A DNA stretch of 64,000 nucleotides from Pseudomonas sp. NBRC 111124. GTDB lineage: Bacteria; Pseudomonadota; Gammaproteobacteria; Pseudomonadales; Pseudomonadaceae. Position 1 is the stretch's first letter; the number at the start of each line of letters is the position of its first letter. The DNA lies in the NCBI RefSeq assembly GCF_001320245.1, contig NZ_BCBA01000047.1, positions 1 through 64,000 of the forward strand. Reading direction: 5' to 3'. Below the pieces are notes generated by a model, which was given only the letters and a program-made list of their open reading frames with translations, was not told the DNA's origin and made no database searches. A program made the position numbers and the translations under genes. Positions 50,658-59,468 of the stretch are shown piece by piece.

Positions 50658-51587
50658 TCAGCCGCGACCCAGCACGGGTGCGCCTTGCCCGTGCAAGTGT
50701 TCATGCAGCATGGCGATGAACGCCTGGACCTTGCGGGTATTGCGCCGGTGCGGCAGGTACAGCACATGTACCCACGGCCCGAACGCGCTCAGCGCCCGCC
50801 AGTAGTCAGGCATCACCTCCACCAGCTGGCCGCTGGCCAGGTAGGGCGCGGCGCCCCAGGTCGGCACGAACTGCAGGCCCTGGCCATCGAGCAGGCAAGC
50901 CAGCAGGAAATCGAAGCTGTCACTCACCAGCTTCGGCGTGGGCTGACGCACGCGCAAGGTCTGGCCCTCGTGCTCGATCCACCAGAAACTGCGGTTGAGC
51001 AGCGGGTGGCGCAGCAGCAGCCAGTCGTGCTGGGCATAGTTGTCCAGGGTGATCACGTCGCCGCGGCGCGCCAAGTAGGCGGGGCTGGCGCAGAGCATGA
51101 CGCGGTTCTCGATCAGCGGCTGGGCGATCAGCTCCGGCTGGTCGGTGGGGCCATCGCGCAAAGACAGGTCGTAACCGCCATCGATCAGGTCATCGTTGGC
51201 ATCATTGAGGTTGACCTCCAGGCGCACCTGTGGGTGCTCACGCATGAAGCGGCAACACACCTGGTTGAGAAACGCCGGCCCGAACGACGGCGGCGCAGTA
51301 ATGCGCAGGGTGCCGCGCAGCGCGTGCTGCAGCTGCTCCACCTCCTCGGTCACCCGTTGCAGGTGCATCAGCGCCTGACGGGCACCGTCCAGGTACAGAT
51401 TACCGGCCTCGGTCAGCGCCATGCGCCGGGTGGTGCGCTCGAACAGGCGCACGCCCAGTTCGCTTTCCAGGTGCGCAACGGCCTTGGTGATCGCCGACGG
51501 CGTCTTGCCCAGTTGCTCGGCCGCACGGCTGAAGCTGCCGTGTTCGGCGGCTGCGACGAAGATGGTCAGGGCCATCATCTTGTCCAT
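50658..51587 (-). CDS. LysR-family regulator
   Basis: Protein of 309 residues. N-terminal HTH (MALTIFVAAAEHGSFSRAAEQLGKTPSAITKAVAHLE, ends cited) followed by the substrate-binding domain (ALRGTLRITAPPSFGPAFLNQV). It belongs to the subgroup with GTLRI...PP motifs that often control adjacent carriers. It is upstream of, and co-oriented with, the acyltransferase/MFS pair and is their probable regulator. Confidence 0.9.
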   Translation of the reverse strand: MDKMMALTIFVAAAEHGSFSRAAEQLGKTPSAITKAVAHLESELGVRLFERTTRRMALTEAGNLYLDGARQALMHLQRVTEEVEQLQHALRGTLRITAPPSFGPAFLNQVCCRFMREHPQVRLEVNLNDANDDLIDGGYDLSLRDGPTDQPELIAQPLIENRVMLCASPAYLARRGDVITLDNYAQHDWLLLRHPLLNRSFWWIEHEGQTLRVRQPTPKLVSDSFDFLLACLLDGQGLQFVPTWGAAPYLASGQLVEVMPDYWRALSAFGPWVHVLYLPHRRNTRKVQAFIAMLHEHLHGQGAPVLGRG

Positions 51588-51934
51588 GGATTCTTCCTGT
51601 CAGGCACAAACGAAGAGGCGAAACGATTAACGCTCATGCCATCAAACCTCTAAATGCCGGCAAACTGAATAGGCATCGCCCGCGCCATTGCTTGCAGCAA
51701 GGCAATCGTGGAATAGAGATTGTTGCTCTGTAGCGAAGAAAACTACCCGCCACTGCGAGGTCTATTTGCAAATCTCGCGATCGTCGCTTCGACAGGTTTT
51801 TACCCGCTAATGGTTGGTCCGAGGTTGGTTAAAGCGTCTCGTCCGATTAAACGAAAGTTTTTGCAGAGCGCTGCAACCTTCGTCAGTCACACGTGAACAC
51901 AGAACGTTCTGTGTCTGACTTGAGGTAAGCGATC
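51588..51934. other. Long leader region with palindromes
   Basis: A 347-base non-coding gap between the LysR gene and the small Gly/Gln-rich gene. It is AT-richer than its surroundings. It contains a hairpin TTGCAG-AGCG-CTGCAA (51861-51876), a perfect palindrome at 51897-51914, and GTTAAAGC and TTAAACG stretches. I see no gene in it. Confidence 0.5.
51897..51914. promoter_or_regulatory. 18-bp perfect palindrome upstream of the Gly/Gln-rich gene
   Basis: ACACAGAACGTTCTGTGT is a perfect palindrome ending 20 bases before the ATG at 51935. It could be an operator or a hairpin in the mRNA leader. No known regulator recognised. Confidence 0.5.
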
Positions 51935-52219
51935 ATGGCTAACAATCAAGACAAAGATAGAAACCAAGGCGGCAGCAACCAGGCCGGTGCGGGGGATGCT
52001 GGCGGCAAGGGCGGCCAAGGCGACATGTCTGGTTCGCAGAAAGGCGGCCAGCAGTCCGGGCAGAAACCTGAAGACAAGATGAACAAGGATTGGGAAAAGT
52101 CAGGAGACACCGGCCGTCAGGGTGGCCAGGCTGGCGATAACCAGACTTCTGGCGATACCGGCCGCATGGGTGGGCAATCCACTCAGGGCGACACCCAGCA
52201 GAAAGACCAGGATCGTTGA
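51935..52219 (+). CDS. Gly/Gln/Asp-rich hydrophilic stress-type protein
   Basis: A 94-residue low-complexity protein (MANNQDKDRNQGGSNQAGAG...; GQKPEDKMNKDWEKSGDTGR) with repeats of SGDTGR (about 56-61 and 72-77). Probably disordered; resembles small general-stress or desiccation-related proteins. A ribosome site (GAGG) precedes the ATG. No enzymatic domain. Confidence 0.7.
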   Translation: MANNQDKDRNQGGSNQAGAGDAGGKGGQGDMSGSQKGGQQSGQKPEDKMNKDWEKSGDTGRQGGQAGDNQTSGDTGRMGGQSTQGDTQQKDQDR

Positions 52220-52232
52220 TACTGCCCCGTTT

Positions 52233-52261
52233 GCACCAGGGCGGCCCTGCCGCTCTGGTGC
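52233..52261. terminator. Bidirectional terminator hairpin
   Basis: GCACCAGGGCGG / CCGCTCTGGTGC, a 12-base stem with one G-T pair and loop CCCTG. It lies between the convergent 51935 and 52263 genes. Confidence 0.65.
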
Positions 52262-52262
52262 C

Positions 52263-52514
52263 TCAGATCTCAGCGGCACACCACCCCGAAAGCCCCCCGC
52301 AAGCGTCCTCATCACTTGTGTCCCGCAAGCCATTGCGGCAGGCACACGCGTGATCTGCTTCAGCGCGCGTAGGAAAATTCAGCGTCAGCCTCAGCTTGTC
52401 GAGCGTGTCATAAAGGTCGTAGCCCTTGCCCAATACCTTGGGAAAGCCTGCGCATCTCTGCAGATATTCCTTCTCTGGCGGTAAGGCGGGAACCACAACG
52501 AAGCGCGTCTGCAT
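52263..52514 (-). CDS. Small hypothetical protein
   Basis: An 83-residue protein (MQTRFVVVPALPPEKEYLQRCAGFPKVLGKG...) with five Cys residues, three of them in the C-terminal half (HACACRNG; EDACGG). No known domain. The ATG ending at 52514 has GAGAGGG six bases upstream; upstream in-frame ATGs lack spacing. Confidence 0.55.
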   Translation of the reverse strand: MQTRFVVVPALPPEKEYLQRCAGFPKVLGKGYDLYDTLDKLRLTLNFPTRAEADHACACRNGLRDTSDEDACGGLSGWCAAEI

Positions 52515-52599
52515 GATCATCCCTCTCTTGGCAGCCATTTAGTATTAGTCGCAATATATGAAAGCATCAAGTCTGCTCATGCTTAATCGCGCTTTACCG

Positions 52600-54501
52600 C
52601 TACATTTCCACTTGGGTGCCCAGTTCGATGACCCTGTTCAGCGGCAGCTGAAAGTATTTGAGGTTGCTGTTGGCGTTTTTCAGTAGGAAGGCGAACAGGT
52701 GCTCGCGCCAGCGGGCCATGCCCTGCTGCTTGCCGGCGATCACTGTCTCGCGGCTGAGGAAGTAGGTGGTGCGCATCGGGCCAAACTGCAGGTCCGCATG
52801 GGGATAACGGCTCAATGCCAACGGCACGTTGGGCTCTTCCATGAAGCCGAAGTGCAGGCTGACCCGGTAGAACCCATCACCGAACGCCTCGACTTCAAAG
52901 CGTTTGCCGACGCTGACCCGCGGCTCGTCCTCGAACACCACAGTCAGCAGCACCACCTGCTCATGCAGCACCTGGTTATGCAGCAGGTTGTGCAGCAGTG
53001 CGTGGGGCACCGCCTCAGGGCGCGCAGAGAGGAAAACGGCCGTACCACTCACCCGGTGCGGGGGCTGCGCCTGCAGGCTGGTGATGAACAGTTCCAGCGG
53101 CAGCGAATGCTCGTCCAGCCGTTCGACGATGATCTTGCGCCCGCGTTTCCAGGTGGTCATCAGCACGAACAGCGCCACCCCGGCAATCACCGGGAAGGCG
53201 CCGCCCTGGAAGATTTTCGGGGCATTGGCGGCAAAGAACAGGCTGTCGACCAGCAGGAAGGCCAGCAACATCGGCACCGCCAACCAACGCGGGGCCTTCC
53301 ACAGTAACAGCACCACCGCCGATGCCAGCAGCGTGGTGATCAGCATGGTACCGGTCACCGCCACGCCATAGGCGGCCGCCAATGCCCCGGACGACTCGAA
53401 GCCGACCACCAGCAGTACCACGCCGACCATCAGCGCCCAGTTGACCATGCCGACGTAGATCTGCCCCTGCTCCTCGCTGGACGTGTGCTGGATGAACATG
53501 CGCGGCACATAGCCCAGCTGGATAGCCTGGCGGGTCATGGAGAACGCCCCGGAAATCACCGCCTGGGAGGCGATGATGGTGGCCAGGGTGGCCAGCCCGA
53601 CCATGGGCAGCAGGGCCCATTCCGGCGCCAGCAGGTAGAACGGGTTGCGCACTGCCTCCGGGTTGCCGAGGATCAGCGCCCCCTGGCCGAAGTAGTTCAG
53701 CACCAGCCCCGGCAGCACCAGCAGGAACCAGGCGCGGGCAATCGGCTTGCGGCCAAAATGCCCCATGTCGGCGTACAGCGCTTCGGCGCCGGTCAGCGCC
53801 AGCACCACGGCGCCGAGAATGGCCACGCCCATGCCGGGGTGGAGGATGAAGAACTTCACCGCCCAGACTGGGCTGAGTGCCTGCAGCACTTCCGGCTGCT
53901 GGACGATCCCGTGGATGCCTAGGGCGCCTATCACCACGAACCACAACACCATGATCGGCCCGAACAGGATGCCGATGCGCGCGGTGCCGTGCTTCTGGAT
54001 CAGGAACAGCGCCACCAGCAGGACCACCGCCAGCGGCACGACCCAATGCTCGATGCCATCGAAAGCCAGTTGCAGGCCTTCCACGGCCGACAACACCGAC
54101 ACCGCCGGGGTGATCATGCTGTCGCCGTAGAACAGCGCCGCGCCGAACAGGCCGAGCAGCACCAGTACCCTGCCCAACCGCTTGTAAGGCGCTGCCGCGC
54201 GGTGCGCCAGCGCGGTCAGGGCCATGATGCCGCCCTCGCCCTGGTTGTCGGCGCGCAAGATGAACAGCACGTACTTGAGCGACACCACCCACAGCAGTGA
54301 CCAGAACACCAGCGACAGTACACCGAGCACGCCGACGGTGTTGGCCTGGACGCCGTAGTGCCCGGCGAAGACTTCTTTAAGGGTGTACAGCGGGCTGGTG
54401 CCGATGTCGCCATAGACCACGCCGACAGCAGCGACGAGCATGCCGACAGCGGTAGATTTGCTGGGTTGGGGTAGGTTTGCAGCGACGGCGGATTGGCTCA
54501 C
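52600..54501 (-). CDS. kup: Low-affinity potassium uptake protein
   Basis: Inner-membrane K+/H+ symporter of 633 residues. Kup signature: VGVVYGDIGTSPLYTLKEVF at the N-terminus, ADNQGEGGIMALTALA, FYGDSMITPAVSVLSAVEGL and GAEALYADMGHFG; about 12 TM segments and a C-terminal cytoplasmic domain. Length fits (E. coli 622). Start is GTG at 54501. No c-di-AMP or other riboswitch is seen in the gap to the divergent ABC gene. Confidence 0.95.
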   Translation of the reverse strand: MSQSAVAANLPQPSKSTAVGMLVAAVGVVYGDIGTSPLYTLKEVFAGHYGVQANTVGVLGVLSLVFWSLLWVVSLKYVLFILRADNQGEGGIMALTALAHRAAAPYKRLGRVLVLLGLFGAALFYGDSMITPAVSVLSAVEGLQLAFDGIEHWVVPLAVVLLVALFLIQKHGTARIGILFGPIMVLWFVVIGALGIHGIVQQPEVLQALSPVWAVKFFILHPGMGVAILGAVVLALTGAEALYADMGHFGRKPIARAWFLLVLPGLVLNYFGQGALILGNPEAVRNPFYLLAPEWALLPMVGLATLATIIASQAVISGAFSMTRQAIQLGYVPRMFIQHTSSEEQGQIYVGMVNWALMVGVVLLVVGFESSGALAAAYGVAVTGTMLITTLLASAVVLLLWKAPRWLAVPMLLAFLLVDSLFFAANAPKIFQGGAFPVIAGVALFVLMTTWKRGRKIIVERLDEHSLPLELFITSLQAQPPHRVSGTAVFLSARPEAVPHALLHNLLHNQVLHEQVVLLTVVFEDEPRVSVGKRFEVEAFGDGFYRVSLHFGFMEEPNVPLALSRYPHADLQFGPMRTTYFLSRETVIAGKQQGMARWREHLFAFLLKNANSNLKYFQLPLNRVIELGTQVEM

Positions 54502-54710
54502 GAAAGGCTCTCTGGACTGGCAGTTGGAGATGCATGCCGTCCTTGAGCATCGCGCGGCCAGTATCCTTGCAGGCGGCCAGTTCAGTCGTAAAAAGAGCGT
54601 AAAAAAATAGGGGTTCGCCTTGGAAGGTGCAGCGGCTGTGAGACCGAGCGCCGCTTCCCACCTGAAATGTGCTGTATGGTTGTTGCTAGCGAGTAAACCC
54701 GGAGACCCTC

Positions 54711-56564
54711 ATGTTTCGTGCCTTTGAACGCTGGCTCGACCCCTTCCCGCCCGACGAGGCACCGCCGCCCCCGGTCGGCCTGCTGCGTTTCCTGTGGGCC
54801 TGCACCCGCGGCGCGCGCGGCTACATCCTGGCGCTGGCACTGTTCAGTGCCGGGGTCTCGATTTACGAGGCCTGGCTGTTTTCCTTCCTCGGCCAGGTGG
54901 TGGACCTGCTCTCAAACTGGCAGGCCGGCGGTGGCGTAAGCGCGGAAGAAAGCCGTGTGCTGTGGGGCGTGGGCCTGCTGCTGATCGCCAGCATCGTGCT
55001 GGTGGCCCTGCGCACGCTGATGCAGCACCAGGTGCTGGCGATCAATCTGCCGCTGCGCCTGCGCTGGGACTTCCACCGGCTGATGCTGCGCCAGAGCCTG
55101 TCGTTCTTCTCCGACGAGTTCTCCGGCCGGGTCACCACCAAGGTGATGCAGACCGCGCTGGCCGTGCGCGAAGTGCTGTTCACGGTGATCGAGATCGTCC
55201 CGGGCATCGGTGTGTACTTCATCGCCATCATTGCCCTGGCCGGTGGTTTCGCGGCCAAGCTGATGCTGCCATTCATTGCCTGGCTGGCACTATTCGGCCT
55301 GGCCATGCTGTATTTCGTGCCGCGCCTGGGCAAGGTCGGCCAGGAACAGGCCCATGCGCGCTCGTCGATGACCGGGCGGGTGTCCGATGCCTACACCAAC
55401 ATCACCACGGTGAAGCTGTTTTCCCACTCCAAGCGCGAGGCGCATTTCGCCCGGGCGGCGATGGAAGACTTCAAGCAGACCGGCTTTCGCCAGATGCGCC
55501 TGGTCAGCCAGTTCGAGATCGTCAACCAGGCGCTGGTGGTCGGGTTGATCTTCGGTGCCGGCGGCTACGCCCTGTGGCTGTGGCACCAGGGCCAGGTCGG
55601 TACCGGTGCAGTGGCCGCGATCACGGCCATGGCCCTGCGCATCAACGGCATGTCGCACTGGATCATGTGGCAGATGACCTCGCTGTTCGAGAACATCGGC
55701 ACCGTGCAGGACGGCATGGCCACCCTCACCCGCGGCCCCAAGGTCCAGGACGTGCCGAATGCCGGCGTGCTGGAAACCCGCGGCGGCGCGGTGACCTTCG
55801 ACAACGTCAGCTTCAACTACAACGGCGAGCGCCAGGTGCTCGATGGCCTGAGCCTGACCATCCGCCCCGGCGAAAAGGTCGGCCTGGTGGGCCGCTCCGG
55901 TGCGGGCAAGTCGACGCTGATCAACCTGCTGCTGCGCTTCTATGACGTGGACCACGGCGAGATCCGCATCGACGGGCAGAACATCGCCCAGGTCACCCAG
56001 GACAGCCTGCGCAGCGCCATCGGCATGGTCACCCAGGACACCTCGCTGTTGCACCGCTCGATCCGCGACAACATCGCCTACGGCCGCCCGGACGCCACCG
56101 AGGCGCAGATCCAGCGGGCCGCTGCCAACGCTCAGGCCGATGGCTTCATCCGCCAGCTCAGCGACCGCGACGGCCACAGCGGCTACGACACCCTGGTCGG
56201 CGAGCGCGGCATCAAGCTGTCCGGCGGCCAGCGGCAGCGCATCGCCATCGCCCGGGTGATGCTCAAGAACGCCCCGATCCTGCTGCTGGACGAGGCTACC
56301 AGCGCCCTGGACTCGGAAGTCGAGGTCGCCATCCAGGAGAGCCTCGACGAGATGATGCAGGGCAAGACCGTGATCGCCATCGCCCACCGGCTGTCCACCA
56401 TCGCCGCCATGGACCGGCTGATCGTCATGGACGAGGGGCGCATCATCGAGCAAGGCAGCCACAGCGAACTGCTGGCGAAGAACGGTACCTATGCGCGGCT
56501 GTGGCAGCACCAGAGCGGTGGGTTCCTCGGTGAGGATCAGGGGGTGGTTGAGGCGCTGGAGTAA
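54711..56564 (+). CDS. ABC exporter with fused membrane and ATPase domains (MsbA-like)
   Basis: Inner-membrane half-transporter of 617 residues. Six TM segments (about 30-330), then the ATPase: Walker A GLVGRSGAGKSTLINLL, Q loop IGMVTQDTSLLHRSI, signature LSGGQRQRIAIARV, Walker B ILLLDEATSALDSE, switch His AIAHRLSTI. Exports lipid, drug or peptide; cargo is unknown. It is divergent from kup with 209 bases between. Downstream is a REP-like repeat. Confidence 0.92.
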   Translation: MFRAFERWLDPFPPDEAPPPPVGLLRFLWACTRGARGYILALALFSAGVSIYEAWLFSFLGQVVDLLSNWQAGGGVSAEESRVLWGVGLLLIASIVLVALRTLMQHQVLAINLPLRLRWDFHRLMLRQSLSFFSDEFSGRVTTKVMQTALAVREVLFTVIEIVPGIGVYFIAIIALAGGFAAKLMLPFIAWLALFGLAMLYFVPRLGKVGQEQAHARSSMTGRVSDAYTNITTVKLFSHSKREAHFARAAMEDFKQTGFRQMRLVSQFEIVNQALVVGLIFGAGGYALWLWHQGQVGTGAVAAITAMALRINGMSHWIMWQMTSLFENIGTVQDGMATLTRGPKVQDVPNAGVLETRGGAVTFDNVSFNYNGERQVLDGLSLTIRPGEKVGLVGRSGAGKSTLINLLLRFYDVDHGEIRIDGQNIAQVTQDSLRSAIGMVTQDTSLLHRSIRDNIAYGRPDATEAQIQRAAANAQADGFIRQLSDRDGHSGYDTLVGERGIKLSGGQRQRIAIARVMLKNAPILLLDEATSALDSEVEVAIQESLDEMMQGKTVIAIAHRLSTIAAMDRLIVMDEGRIIEQGSHSELLAKNGTYARLWQHQSGGFLGEDQGVVEALE

Positions 56565-56619
56565 CCACGCACTGTCAGGACTTCTGACATGCTCAATACC
56601 CGAAGGCGGATGCAATCCT

Positions 56620-56704
56620 TGTGGGAGCGGCTTCAGCCGCGAAAACCGGCGAAGCCGGTGCCATCCACCGCGGTGGCTTCTTCGCGGCTAAAGCCGCTCC
56701 CACA
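56620..56704. repeat. REP-like inverted pair
   Basis: TGTGGGAGCGGCTTCAGCCG (continuing to 56643) and its near-inverse ending GCCGCTCCCACA (56681-56704) enclose a hairpin ACCGGC-GAA-GCCGGT (56645-56659) and a palindrome CCACCGCGGTGG (56665-56676). GTGGGAGCGGC with GCGAA is typical of P. putida-group REP sequences, which occur many times per genome and often act as transcript ends. The rest of 56565-56835 has no gene. Confidence 0.8.
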
Positions 56705-56835
56705 GGGTCACCGCTAACATCACTCATCGCGCTGAGACATCTGTGTCGGTTTTCAGGTGATATCTGTGCATTGAGTTCCCTTTTTACGGCTCGATAATCA
56801 GGACATCACTGGCCACATGTCGAGATGAGACACTG

Positions 56836-57651
56836 ATGAGCACGCATATCCGCAACAGACGACTGACGATCCCACAGCTGGTGGCCATGAAAGGCCGGCA
56901 AAAGATCGTTTCGCTGACGGCATACTCCAGCGCGATCGCCAAGGTGATCGACCCTTTGGTCGATTTCATCCTGGTCGGTGACTCCACCGCCATGGTCGGC
57001 TACGGCCGCCCATCCACCCTGGGCATGCGCCTGGATGAAACCATCGCCCACACCCGGGCGGTGGTCGACAGCACACGGCTGGCCTGCGTGATTGCCGACA
57101 TGCCCTTCGGCAGCTACCAGGAATCCCATGAGCAGGCGTTTCGCAACTGTGCCCAAGTGCTCGCCAGTACCGGCTGCGACGCCGTCAAGCTGGAGGCCAA
57201 TCAGGCCTTGGCCAGTACCGTGGACTTTCTCGTCGCGCGCGGCATACCGGTCATGGCTCACATCGGCCTGATGCCCCAGTTCGTCAATGTCATGGGCGGC
57301 TACAAGGCCCAGGGGCTGTGCCCCGAAAGCAGCGCGGCCTTGCGCGCCGATGCCCGGGCCAACCTGCAGGCCGGCGCTTTCGGCCTGTTGCTGGAGGGGG
57401 TCGCGGAACCCGTGGCCAAGGCAATCACCGACGCCAGCGACAAGCCCACCATCGGTATTGGTGCGTCACCGGCTTGCGATGGCCAGGTTCTGGTCACCGA
57501 GGACCTGTTGGGTTTGGGTGGCGACCATGTGCCTCGCTTCGTCAAGCAATATGCCGACGTGGCCCAGATAATCCGCGAGGCGTGTGCCCGCTTCGGTGAC
57601 GAAGTGCGCGACGGGACCTTTCCCGAGATGCGCCACTGCTATGGCGTCTGA
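56836..57651 (+). CDS. Ketopantoate hydroxymethyltransferase-like protein (PanB paralog)
   Basis: TIM-barrel enzyme of 271 residues. PanB motifs: MKGRQKIVSLTAYSSAIA, metal Asp in LVGDSTAMVGYGRPST, second Asp in VIADMPFGSYQ, catalytic Glu in LLLEGVAEPVAKAI, GIGASPACDGQVLV. It adds a hydroxymethyl group from methylene-THF to 2-oxoisovalerate, or acts on a related oxoacid. Several positions differ from the standard PanB (STAMV for SLGMV, MRLDETIAHTR), and no panC or panD is adjacent, so it is probably an accessory paralog. The 3' end overlaps the convergent MocR gene by 13 bases. Confidence 0.88.
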   Translation: MSTHIRNRRLTIPQLVAMKGRQKIVSLTAYSSAIAKVIDPLVDFILVGDSTAMVGYGRPSTLGMRLDETIAHTRAVVDSTRLACVIADMPFGSYQESHEQAFRNCAQVLASTGCDAVKLEANQALASTVDFLVARGIPVMAHIGLMPQFVNVMGGYKAQGLCPESSAALRADARANLQAGAFGLLLEGVAEPVAKAITDASDKPTIGIGASPACDGQVLVTEDLLGLGGDHVPRFVKQYADVAQIIREACARFGDEVRDGTFPEMRHCYGV

Positions 57652-59063
57652 ACTCTGTCCTGAATGGCTTCGTCCTGGATCGCCTTGACCAGGCATAGCA
57701 GCGCCTGGGGAATGTCCTTGCTCCAATCCAGCGTGTAGCACAGCCGCAGGTGACAGCGCCAAAGGCCACTCTGGCTGAAGATTTCCCCAGGCGCGATGAC
57801 GATACGCTGCGCCAGCAACCGCTCGAAGACCCGGCGCATTTCCACCGGCCGGGTCGATTCCAGCCAGAAGCTCGCGCCACCTTGCGGTTCGATAATGCGC
57901 AGGTAGCCCTGGCCGTGAGCTTCCAGAAGGGCTTTCATATGCTGCATGCGCTCACGCAGCATGGCGCGCAGCGTTTGCACATGTTGCTCGACCCGACGTG
58001 AGGTGAAGAGCTTGGCAATGGCCTTCTGGCGGATAGGCGACAGGCGAAAGGCACGCTCCAGGAACAAGTGTTGCAGCCGCTCGATATGGCGCCGGCATAG
58101 CAGGTAGCCATAGGGTGCTTCCGAACCGATCACCTTGTCGAAGGTGGAGAACACCAACAGCCGGTCAGGGTCTGCGAAATCGCGATAGCGCGGTGCCCCG
58201 GCCTGGAAACAGAACTCACCATAGCCATCGTTCTCGAACAGCCACACATCCTGCTCAGCCAACCAACGGCATATCTGCTGCTTGTCCGCCGCCGGCATCA
58301 GGCCGCCATGCGGCACGCTGGTCGCCGACGACAACACGGCAAGGTGCACCGGCTCACTCCTCAGCACCTGCCGAAGTTGCGCCAAGTCGAAGCGGCCATC
58401 CTCGCCCAGCGGCACTTCGATGATGGTCATGCGCGCAGCCAGCAGCTGCCTGAGCACCGCCCAGCTACAGGGAGACTCGACCAACGCGACCTTGCCTTCG
58501 AGGCCCAGCGCGCGCAACGAAAGCTCCAGGATGCTGCGCAGGTCGGAGCCGACGAACACATGTTCGGCCTGCCAGCAGCGATGCGCTGAACGGGTGTAAA
58601 GGTCTGCCAGCACGCTGCGCAACTCCATCTCGCCGAACGGTTGGTACAGCGGCGCGTGTGATCGCGGATACTGGCGCGCGAGTTCGCGCTCGATCATCAG
58701 CAACGGTTTTTCCAGCGACAGCAGCATGGCCGGGGCATCACTGCTCAGGGCCAGCATGCCGGGCTGACGAGCACTGGAGAACACGGTGTCGAGCAGGCTC
58801 GGTGAACGTTCGGCAAGCAATGGCGTGCTGCTGGCCCGGGTGAAATAGCCGAGCTTGGGGCGCGCATACACCCGCCCTTCATCCTCGAGCAGCGAATAGG
58901 CGTACTTGGTGCTGGATACGGAAACATTCAAGCGCAAGGCCAGTTGGCGCAGCGATGGCAAGCGCTGCTCGACGTCCGATGGTGCCGCTTCGATCCAGTC
59001 GAGCAGATAGCGGTATACCGCCTGGTAGGTGTAGCTGGATTGGGTGGTTTTCTTCGCATCCAT
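57639..59063 (-). CDS. MocR-type regulator (GntR HTH + aminotransferase fold)
   Basis: Protein of 474 residues. N-terminal GntR winged helix (YTYQAVYRYLLDWIEA; LPSLRQLALRLNVSVSSTKYAYSLLEDEGRVYARPKLGYF, ends cited), then an aminotransferase class I-like domain (100-470). The PLP lysine is expected at LVFSTFDKVIGSEAPYGYLL. It is a ligand/PLP-sensing transcription factor. It overlaps the PanB paralog tail-to-tail and could regulate it or an unlinked amino-acid gene. The start is the ATG ending at 59063 (MDAKKTTQSS). Confidence 0.88.
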   Translation of the reverse strand: MDAKKTTQSSYTYQAVYRYLLDWIEAAPSDVEQRLPSLRQLALRLNVSVSSTKYAYSLLEDEGRVYARPKLGYFTRASSTPLLAERSPSLLDTVFSSARQPGMLALSSDAPAMLLSLEKPLLMIERELARQYPRSHAPLYQPFGEMELRSVLADLYTRSAHRCWQAEHVFVGSDLRSILELSLRALGLEGKVALVESPCSWAVLRQLLAARMTIIEVPLGEDGRFDLAQLRQVLRSEPVHLAVLSSATSVPHGGLMPAADKQQICRWLAEQDVWLFENDGYGEFCFQAGAPRYRDFADPDRLLVFSTFDKVIGSEAPYGYLLCRRHIERLQHLFLERAFRLSPIRQKAIAKLFTSRRVEQHVQTLRAMLRERMQHMKALLEAHGQGYLRIIEPQGGASFWLESTRPVEMRRVFERLLAQRIVIAPGEIFSQSGLWRCHLRLCYTLDWSKDIPQALLCLVKAIQDEAIQDRVQTP

Positions 59064-59468
59064 ACTTAAGCGTCACTTGGCAAATGCTGCCACAGGTTAC
59101 ACGGAGATACCGCGCATCACCTGACTGTGGCGGTGGCAGCCACCGCCACGCAAGCCTTGGGCTTGTTATGGATAGCCTGAATATGAATGCCTGCTCCGTC
59201 TCGCTGATGCGCAGCGACACGCCGAGACTAGAGCTCTGCACTTTTGACCGCAACGGATAAAGGATGCCAGTGTCAATTTGGGAAAGAGATTACAGCTGAG
59301 CGGAAAAATTCCGCTTCCCCTTTTTATGAAACAGACTTCTGCACAGCTCCTCCTAACGGCGCAGCAGGTCGGTCGAGAGGCCGTTCTCGTGGGCAGCACT
59401 CTCACTATTCGCTGATGTGCTTACCAGTTCATGTAATGACTCCTTTATCAAGCCAGGGCGTACCTGCC
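59064..59468. other. Intergenic region with strong hairpins, possible small RNA
   Basis: 405 bases with no convincing gene on either strand. Hairpin GTGGCGGTGG-CAG-CCACCGCCAC is perfect (59127-59149, 10-bp stem). A plus-strand intrinsic terminator lies at 59299-59325. A plus-strand transcript starting between about 59080 and 59200 would be roughly 130-240 bases, a small-RNA size. Short reading frames here look random. Confidence 0.4.
59299..59325 (+). terminator. Intrinsic terminator with no upstream gene
   Basis: AGCGGAA-AAA-TTCCGCT, a perfect 7-bp stem, followed on the plus strand by TCCCCTTTTT. No plus-strand gene precedes it after panB (57651), since the MocR gene is on the other strand. 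Confidence 0.6.

Noticed and set aside
59166..59405. Short minus-strand frame between the MocR and DUF2790 genes
   Set aside because: No ribosome site, no domain, and it lies across a terminator; treated as non-coding.
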